From Nocardioides sp. YR527 (GTDB taxonomy: Bacteria > Actinomycetota > Actinomycetes > Propionibacteriales > Nocardioidaceae), in NCBI RefSeq assembly GCF_900101045.1, contig NZ_FNFN01000002.1:806001-870000 (forward strand): a stretch of DNA of 64,000 nt, read 5' to 3'. Below the pieces are notes generated by a model, which was not told the origin of the DNA, did not search any database, and saw nothing but the letters and a program-made list of their open reading frames with translations. The position numbers and the translations under genes were made by a program. Below, piece by piece: positions 59,269-64,000 of the stretch. Each line of letters begins with the position of its first letter. Positions within the stretch are counted from its first letter, which is position 1.

Positions 59269-60681
59269 TTGCGCATCGCAGTCATCGGCACCGGCTTCGG
59301 CGGCCTGGCCGCCACGATCGAGCTCAAGAAGCGGGGTCACGACGACATCGTCGTGTTCGAGAAGGCCGGTGACGTCGGCGGCGTGTGGCGGGAGAACACC
59401 TACCCGGGCGCCGCCTGCGACGTACCGTCCAGTCTCTACTCCTACTCCTTCGAGCCCAACCCGCACTGGCCCCACAAGTTCTCCCGCCAGCCCGCGATCC
59501 TCGACTACATCCACCAGGTCGTCGACAAGTACGACGTACGCCGCCACATCCGCTTCCACACCGAGGTGACCGCGGCCCGCTGGGACGACGAGGCGAAGAC
59601 CTGGCAGCTCGAGCTCAGCACGGGGGAGACCGAGACGGTCGACCTGTTCGTACCCGCCGTCGGCCAGCTCTCCCGGCCCTCGGTCCCGAACATCCCCGGC
59701 GCCGACACCTTCCGGGGCGAGGTGTTCCACTCCGCCGAGTGGAACCACGACCTGAGCCTCGCCGGCAAGCGGGTCGCGGTGATCGGCACCGGGGCGAGCG
59801 CGATCCAGTTCGTGCCCGAGGTCCGGAAGGAGGCGGCGAAGGTGCTCCTCTTCCAGCGCACCGCGCCCTACATCGTTCCGCGCAAGGACTTCGAGCGCAC
59901 CGACCCCGCCCACCCGATCCCGCAGCTCCTCAACCGCGCGAAGATCTGGACCCAGGCCGAGTGGCTGACCACGACCTTTCACATCAAGCCGCTCGCCGCG
60001 GTGATGCGCACCTGGTCCAAACGGCACATGAAAGCCCAGACCGCCGCGAAGCCGGGGCTGTTCGAGAAGGTCTGGCCCGACTACCCGTTCGGCTGCAAGC
60101 GCGTACTCTTCGCCGACGACTACCTGCCGGCCCTCGCCCAGCCCAACGTCGACCTGATCACCGACGACATCAGCGAGATCACCTCGACCGGCGTCACGAC
60201 CGCCGACGGGCAGCACCACGAGGTCGACGTCATCATCTGGGGCACCGGCTTCAAGGCCACCGACTTCCTCGCCCCGATGACGATCGCCGGCACCCAGGGC
60301 CGCGACCTGCACACCCACTGGAAGGACGGCGCCCACGCCTACCACGGCATGACCGTCCCCGGTTTCCCCAACCTGCTGATCATGTACGGCCCCAACACCA
60401 ACACCGGCGGCGGATCGATCATCTACTTCCTGGAGACCCAGGCCCGCTATCTGGGTCGCTACGCCGATCACATCGACGAGGCAGGGCCGCTCGAGATCCG
60501 GGCCGATGTCGAGGAGGCCTACGACGCCCGGATCCAGGACCAGCTCGCCGACAGCGTCTGGAGCAAGTGCAGCTCCTGGTATCGGGAGAAGAACGGCCGG
60601 ATCACCACCAACTGGCCCAGTATCTCGGCGCGTTATCGACGCAGTGCCAACTACGAGAAAGCCGACTACGCGTCCGCTTGA
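59269..60681 (+). CDS. Flavin-containing monooxygenase (Baeyer-Villiger type)
   Basis: 470 residues from TTG 59269 after GGAGGAT. FAD motif IAVIGTGFGGLAATIELKKRG, VWRENTYPGAACDVPSSLYSYSF, BVMO fingerprint FRGEVFHSAEW (FxGxxxHxxxW; Asn follows Trp where Pro or Asp is usual), NADPH motif VAVIGTGASAIQFVP. Second such enzyme in the window, not near the first. Substrate unknown, stands alone. Confidence 0.92.
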   Translation: MRIAVIGTGFGGLAATIELKKRGHDDIVVFEKAGDVGGVWRENTYPGAACDVPSSLYSYSFEPNPHWPHKFSRQPAILDYIHQVVDKYDVRRHIRFHTEVTAARWDDEAKTWQLELSTGETETVDLFVPAVGQLSRPSVPNIPGADTFRGEVFHSAEWNHDLSLAGKRVAVIGTGASAIQFVPEVRKEAAKVLLFQRTAPYIVPRKDFERTDPAHPIPQLLNRAKIWTQAEWLTTTFHIKPLAAVMRTWSKRHMKAQTAAKPGLFEKVWPDYPFGCKRVLFADDYLPALAQPNVDLITDDISEITSTGVTTADGQHHEVDVIIWGTGFKATDFLAPMTIAGTQGRDLHTHWKDGAHAYHGMTVPGFPNLLIMYGPNTNTGGGSIIYFLETQARYLGRYADHIDEAGPLEIRADVEEAYDARIQDQLADSVWSKCSSWYREKNGRITTNWPSISARYRRSANYEKADYASA

Positions 60682-60768
60682 GCGTTCACTCTCGATGGGG
60701 TCCTGAAGGCTCTTTGTGCCCGATCTGTTCCTTCCCTTCTACGTGCGGTAGGCCACATACTCGAAGGG

Positions 60769-60987
60769 ATGACTACCTCAACCCCCCGGCGGCGACACTT
60801 CGCCGCGAGTCCGTTCAAGGCAGATCCCGAGCCGGTCATTGAGCAGTTCGAGTCTGGGGACATGGTCTCCCACGACTCCTTCGGCCTGGGTCGGGTCGTC
60901 AACAAAGAAACGGCCGCAGTCACTGTCGACTTCGGTCCCCAGCTGGTGCGTATTGCCAGCCCCTTCCCCAAGCTTTCCAAGCTCTGA
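60769..60987 (+). CDS. Small conserved Tudor-like protein
   Basis: 72 residues. SGDMVSHDSFGLGRVVNKETAAVTVDFGPQLVRI, then PFPKLSKL, is a short beta-barrel pattern (GDxVxHxxFGxGxV...DFG) similar to CarD/UvrD tail or CapR-like modules that bind RNA polymerase or nucleic acid. The first 25 residues are basic. The function is unknown; the ATG at 60769 is preceded by AAGGG. Confidence 0.78.
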   Translation: MTTSTPRRRHFAASPFKADPEPVIEQFESGDMVSHDSFGLGRVVNKETAAVTVDFGPQLVRIASPFPKLSKL

Positions 60988-61003
60988 CCATCGTCTGAGC
61001 TGC

Positions 61004-61053
61004 AACGAGATCGCCCTCCCCGAGCACTGCTCGAGGAGGGCGATCTCGTTTCG
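61004..61053. terminator. 16-bp perfect bidirectional terminator
   Basis: Arms AACGAGATCGCCCTCC (61004-61019) and GGAGGGCGATCTCGTT (61035-61050), with an inner CGAGCA/TGCTCG stem in the loop; T-tract on both sides. Ends both the Tudor-like gene and the convergent RidA gene. Confidence 0.9.
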
Positions 61054-61059
61054 AAGTGC

Positions 61060-61719
61060 TTACTTCCTCTTCACCGGATAGGCCGCGTCGACCTCCACCT
61101 CGACCAGCCAGCCGTCCACGGGCAGGTTCTCGATCTCGAGCGCGAACCGCGACGGCCGAGCCGGGTTGGTGACCATCGGAGCCGCGGGCGCAGCGGTTCC
61201 GAGCGGCACCGGGACGACCTCGCCGGTCGAGACGGACGTGTTCGCGAAGAACTGCCGGTAGGCCCGGTTCCAGCCCGCGAAGTCCATCTTCGCCTCGCCC
61301 GCGGGGTTCTGCAGGAATACGCGCATCGTGATCACGTCCTCGTACGAGAGCCCGGCCGCCTCGAGGTTCTCCCCGATCCGGCGCAGTACGTTGATCCCCT
61401 GGGCCTCGGTGATGGTCACGCCCGGCGGCAGCTCACCACCCGGGAAGACCGCGGTGTCGATGTAGGCCAGCTCCCCGCTCGCCCCGGTGTTGAGCCGGGA
61501 CGGACCGAGCCCGCTGGTCTTGTAGATCGCGGCCGCCGGCCCGATCGCGACGCCGTTCGCGATCGACGGGTTGTCCTGTCCCGCGGGCAGCACCGAGATC
61601 GTCTCCCCGCCACGCGGCGGAAACTGTGACCACTTGCTTCCGGCGACCGCCGCCGTCGGAGCGACCAGAGCCGCGGTCAACCCGACCACGGCCACCACCT
61701 TCGTACGCGGCGACATCAT
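61060..61719 (-). CDS. Exported RidA/YjgF-family protein
   Basis: 219 residues with a signal peptide (VVAVVGLTAALVAPTAAVA|GS) ahead of a RidA domain: SGELAYIDTAVFPGG, GINVLRRIGENLEAAGLSYEDVITMRVFLQNP, FALEIENLPVDGWLVEVEVDAAYP. RidA proteins deaminate reactive enamines and imines and are normally cytoplasmic. The start (ATGATG at 61719/61716) overlaps the amine oxidase stop (ATGA), so the two are translationally coupled and probably co-exported. Confidence 0.9.
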   Translation of the reverse strand: MMSPRTKVVAVVGLTAALVAPTAAVAGSKWSQFPPRGGETISVLPAGQDNPSIANGVAIGPAAAIYKTSGLGPSRLNTGASGELAYIDTAVFPGGELPPGVTITEAQGINVLRRIGENLEAAGLSYEDVITMRVFLQNPAGEAKMDFAGWNRAYRQFFANTSVSTGEVVPVPLGTAAPAAPMVTNPARPSRFALEIENLPVDGWLVEVEVDAAYPVKRK

Positions 61720-63299
61720 GCCGTCACCCGCGCGTGCAGCTTCTCGACGGCCGCCCGGGCAGCCGTGATCGCGCCGTGCTGCCAGGCCACGGAATGACTG
61801 AGGTGATCGCCGGCGAAGTAGGTGTTGCCGGTGGCGTCCAGCAGCCGGGTGTAGAGCGGATCGGTGTCGGCGGTCGTCGAGTAGGCCCAGGCTCCCTCGG
61901 AGAACTTCTGCGTCTTCCAGTCCTGGCTGTAGGAGGCGGTGATGCCCTCGCCGTAGACGTCCCCGAAGATCTGCTTGCCCATGTCCACGGCCCGCGAGAG
62001 GCGCTGAGCGGGGGTGAGCACACCGTAGCTGTCGGCCGCGCTACCGGTGTTGTAGTAGCCGATCATCGTGCCCCTGTCCCCGTTGAACCCGTACGACGGA
62101 TGCCACATGTTGCGCAGGTCGAGGCGGGTGTTGGTGATCCCGCCGTAGATGCGGAAGTCCTCCTCCCACCAGCGCCGGTCGTACTCGATCCCGATCTTGC
62201 CCGCGTTCGAGGGGCCGAAGGACTTCAGGCTCGCGGTGATGTCGGCGCCGAGGTTGTGCGGGACCTTGGCCGCGATGTTCGGCGGCATGCAGTTGATCGC
62301 GAAGTCGGCCTTGATGGTCTCGGTCCTCCCCCGAGCCTTGTAGGCCACCGAGACGCCGGTCGAGGTGTTGTTCCACTCCACGACCTCGGCCCCGTAGCGG
62401 ATGTTCCGCGCTCCGACGGCCTTGGCGAAGGCGTACGGGATCGCGTCCATGCCACCCACCGGCTGATACATCATCATCGCCTGGTCGTAGCCGAACTCGA
62501 AGGAGAAGTACTGCCCCAGACCGGAGGCCAGGACAGCACTCATCGCGTGCGGCGCCACCTCGGTGCCGGACTCCTGACCGGCTCCCGGCTCGACCGTGTA
62601 GCCCGCGCGGCTGGAGCCGGTGTAGGCGTACCCCTCCGCCTTGGAGCCGAGGTCGCCGAAGCTCCTCAGGAAGGCGATCAGCGCCTCCTTGTCGTCGGCG
62701 GTCAGCTCCTCGTCCAGTGCCCCCTTGTCGGTCGCCTTCGCGAGCAGCTCGGAGACATAGCCGTACGTGTCCGCCTTCGCCTGGCGCATCTGCACCGCGC
62801 CGATGCCGTGGTCGCCGGGGTAGTAGAGCAGCGCGTTGGCGTTCTGGTTGGTGAACGCCTCGATCGGGACGCCCAGCTCCTTGCAGTAGTCCAGCGTGAT
62901 GTGGCTCTGCGGCAGCCGACCGGGGCCGGCGTTCATGTACTGCCCCTTGGAGAAGCCGGCGACCTGCGTGACCCCGTTCAGATCCGTCACCCGGGTCCCG
63001 CCGCGCACCGTGAAGTTGCGGCCACCCGGCCGCTCGCGTCCCTCGAGCACGGTGACCTTGTAGCCACCCTTGAGCAGCTCGTACGCAGCGGTGAGCCCGG
63101 CGATGCCGCCGCCGAGGATCACGACCGACTTGCTGCCGGCCCGGGCGAGATCGGAAGGCTTGGGAGGAGTGAAGCTGGGGGTCTCCGCGGCGTGAGCCGA
63201 CGTGAGCCCGAGAGCACCCATGCTGTGCAACATGACTCCCGCGCCGCCGGCGAGGCCGACGTTGCGCAGGAAGTTCCGACGTGACTGAGTCTGCGTCAT
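61716..63299 (-). CDS. Tat-exported flavin monoamine oxidase
   Basis: 527 residues. Twin-arginine signal SRRNFLRNVGLAGGAGVMLHS, then FAD motif VVILGGGIAGLTAAYELLKGGYKVTVLEGRERPGGRNF. MAO-type substrate region includes FAINCMPPNIAAKVP and the C-terminal GNTYFAGDHLSHSVAWQHGAITAA, where FAD contacts lie. It oxidises an amine to an imine plus H2O2 outside the cytoplasmic membrane. The overlapping RidA gene would hydrolyse the imine. Confidence 0.93.
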   Translation of the reverse strand: MTQTQSRRNFLRNVGLAGGAGVMLHSMGALGLTSAHAAETPSFTPPKPSDLARAGSKSVVILGGGIAGLTAAYELLKGGYKVTVLEGRERPGGRNFTVRGGTRVTDLNGVTQVAGFSKGQYMNAGPGRLPQSHITLDYCKELGVPIEAFTNQNANALLYYPGDHGIGAVQMRQAKADTYGYVSELLAKATDKGALDEELTADDKEALIAFLRSFGDLGSKAEGYAYTGSSRAGYTVEPGAGQESGTEVAPHAMSAVLASGLGQYFSFEFGYDQAMMMYQPVGGMDAIPYAFAKAVGARNIRYGAEVVEWNNTSTGVSVAYKARGRTETIKADFAINCMPPNIAAKVPHNLGADITASLKSFGPSNAGKIGIEYDRRWWEEDFRIYGGITNTRLDLRNMWHPSYGFNGDRGTMIGYYNTGSAADSYGVLTPAQRLSRAVDMGKQIFGDVYGEGITASYSQDWKTQKFSEGAWAYSTTADTDPLYTRLLDATGNTYFAGDHLSHSVAWQHGAITAARAAVEKLHARVTA

Positions 63300-63422
63300 G
63301 TGGGGGATCCAATCTGTTGGGGACGCCCCGAAACGTAGAAAGCCTTTGTTGCACTGTGATTGCGTTTGCGTCTCGCTAGAACGCGTGTTCCCCAACTCGT
63401 CAGTAGCCTTAGGATCGGCTCC

Positions 63423-63917
63423 GTGACCGTCACCATCCGCGATGCAGCTCCCGCCGACGTACCCGAGATCCTCCGCCTCGTCCACGCCCTGGCCGTCTAC
63501 GAGAAGGAGCCCGACGCGGTCGAGGCGACGGAAGCCGACTTCGCCACGGCGCTCTTCCCCGAGTCCGGCACCCCGACCACGCGCTGCCTCATCGCCGAGG
63601 ACGACGGAACGGTCATCGGCATGGCGGTCTGGTACGTCACCTTCTCGACCTGGACCGGCCGCAACGGCATCTGGCTCGAGGACCTCTTCGTCGACCCGGA
63701 GCGCCGCGGCGCCGGCGCCGGCAAGGCCCTTCTCGTACGCCTCGCCGAGATCTGCGTCGAGAACGACTGGCGTCGCCTCGAGTGGTGGGTGCTGACGTGG
63801 AACGAGCCGTCGATCGCCTTCTACCGCTCCCTCGGCTCGGTCCCGCAGGACGAGTGGGAGGTCCACCGCATCGACGGCGCCGCACTGAAGGAGCTCGGCG
63901 CCGCCGGCGGCGTCTGA
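63423..63917 (+). CDS. GNAT-family N-acetyltransferase (diamine acetyltransferase-like)
   Basis: 164 residues from GTG 63423. VTIRDAAPADVPEILRLVHALAVYEKEPDAVEATEADF, GIWLEDLFVDPERRGAGAGKALL (acetyl-CoA loop R-R-x-G-x-G) and WNEPSIAFYRSLGSVPQDEW are the pattern of spermidine/spermine N1-acetyltransferase relatives. Given the divergent amine oxidase next to it, a polyamine or diamine role is plausible, not proven. Confidence 0.87.
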   Translation: MTVTIRDAAPADVPEILRLVHALAVYEKEPDAVEATEADFATALFPESGTPTTRCLIAEDDGTVIGMAVWYVTFSTWTGRNGIWLEDLFVDPERRGAGAGKALLVRLAEICVENDWRRLEWWVLTWNEPSIAFYRSLGSVPQDEWEVHRIDGAALKELGAAGGV

Positions 63918-63919
63918 CC

Positions 63920-64000
63920 TCAGCCCCCGTACGCAGCGGCGAACCGCCGCGCCCACTCCTCGAAGCCACGCGCCGGCCTGCCGAGGACCTCCTCGACGTG
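63920..64000 (-). CDS. C-terminal end of an NmrA/SDR-like protein (cut by window edge)
   Basis: Only the last 26 residues are in the window: HVEEVLGRPARGFEEWARRF, then AAAYGG. This V-E-E-V-x-G-R-P-x-x-x-F-x-E-W pattern is typical of the C terminus of NmrA-like NAD(P)-binding oxidoreductases. The body of the gene lies outside. Confidence 0.55.
   Translation of the reverse strand, partial: HVEEVLGRPARGFEEWARRFAAAYGG

Noticed and set aside
1..64000. tRNA, rRNA, insertion sequence or prophage genes
   Set aside because: I looked for cloverleaf anticodon arms, 16S/23S motifs, transposase DDE and integrase motifs and saw none convincing.

Overview
This is a high-GC window with the gene content of an actinobacterium, most likely of the Propionibacteriales (Nocardioides-like). 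The main anchor is the conserved actinobacterial block rpsF-ssb-rpsR-rplI, followed about 3.8 kb later by dnaB. Other signs are an IdeR/DtxR-type iron box, many GTG starts, leaderless or 1-4 bp overlapping genes, and TetR/MerR/ArsR one-component regulators. I see no rRNA, tRNA, CRISPR array, transposase or prophage module. The window is mostly core and accessory metabolism rather than one large mobile island.

Layout: 1-1.6 kb holds peptidoglycan genes on the minus strand (FemAB ligase and an alanine-racemase-like enzyme cut by the window edge). 1.9-7.0 kb is a tightly coupled four-gene cassette: ECF-like sigma factor, small unknown protein, intracellular subtilase with a PHNEPT repeat linker, and a TPR-CHAT caspase-like protease. 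This is the best candidate for an undescribed system. 7.0-11.2 kb has a 35-residue membrane microprotein, a DUF5317 membrane protein, an OafA/SGNH acyltransferase and endonuclease IV. 11.3-15.1 kb is a copper locus (csoR, copZ, copA). Its CopA has an extra C-terminal membrane segment and a duplicated His-containing extracytoplasmic domain, and the gene carries several in-frame palindromic repeats. 15.2-17.0 kb is rpsF-ssb-rpsR-rplI. 17.1-20.3 kb holds a DinB-like protein, an orphan PucR-type HTH, a secreted protein and a MATE exporter. 20.3-23.4 kb is a DnaA-box-rich region and dnaB, interrupted at the P-loop by a class-3-like intein.

23.4-30.1 kb has assorted genes: GNAT, a large secreted PA14/CBM/DUF1080 protein, two TetR regulators, DUF1992 and a convergent DUF1801 pair. 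30.2-34.7 kb is a TetR-flanked catabolic operon (acyl-CoA dehydrogenase, AurF-like diiron oxygenase, alpha/beta hydrolase, Baeyer-Villiger monooxygenase). 34.7-42.3 kb contains an ATP-grasp/methyltransferase pair, a CPBP protease, an NmrA-like protein, a patatin, a Cys-cluster/pentapeptide fusion, and a MerR-controlled alcohol dehydrogenase. 42.3-46.0 kb has a divergent LysE/Lrp pair and a drug-type ABC transporter with its MerR regulator.

47-52.5 kb is a second catabolic operon (quinone oxidoreductase, TauD dioxygenase, BKACE, MFS, hydrolase, AhpD-like) flanked by AraC and LysR regulators. 53.5-55.5 kb is a TDT transporter and an SRPBCC/ArsR pair with two strong operator palindromes. 55.5-57.2 kb is glpK preceded by an apparent glpF remnant. 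57.3-59.2 kb includes an iron-regulated bfd-bfr pair whose Bfr lacks a ferroxidase histidine. 59.3-64 kb has a second Baeyer-Villiger-type monooxygenase, a translationally coupled exported RidA plus Tat-exported amine oxidase, and a GNAT.
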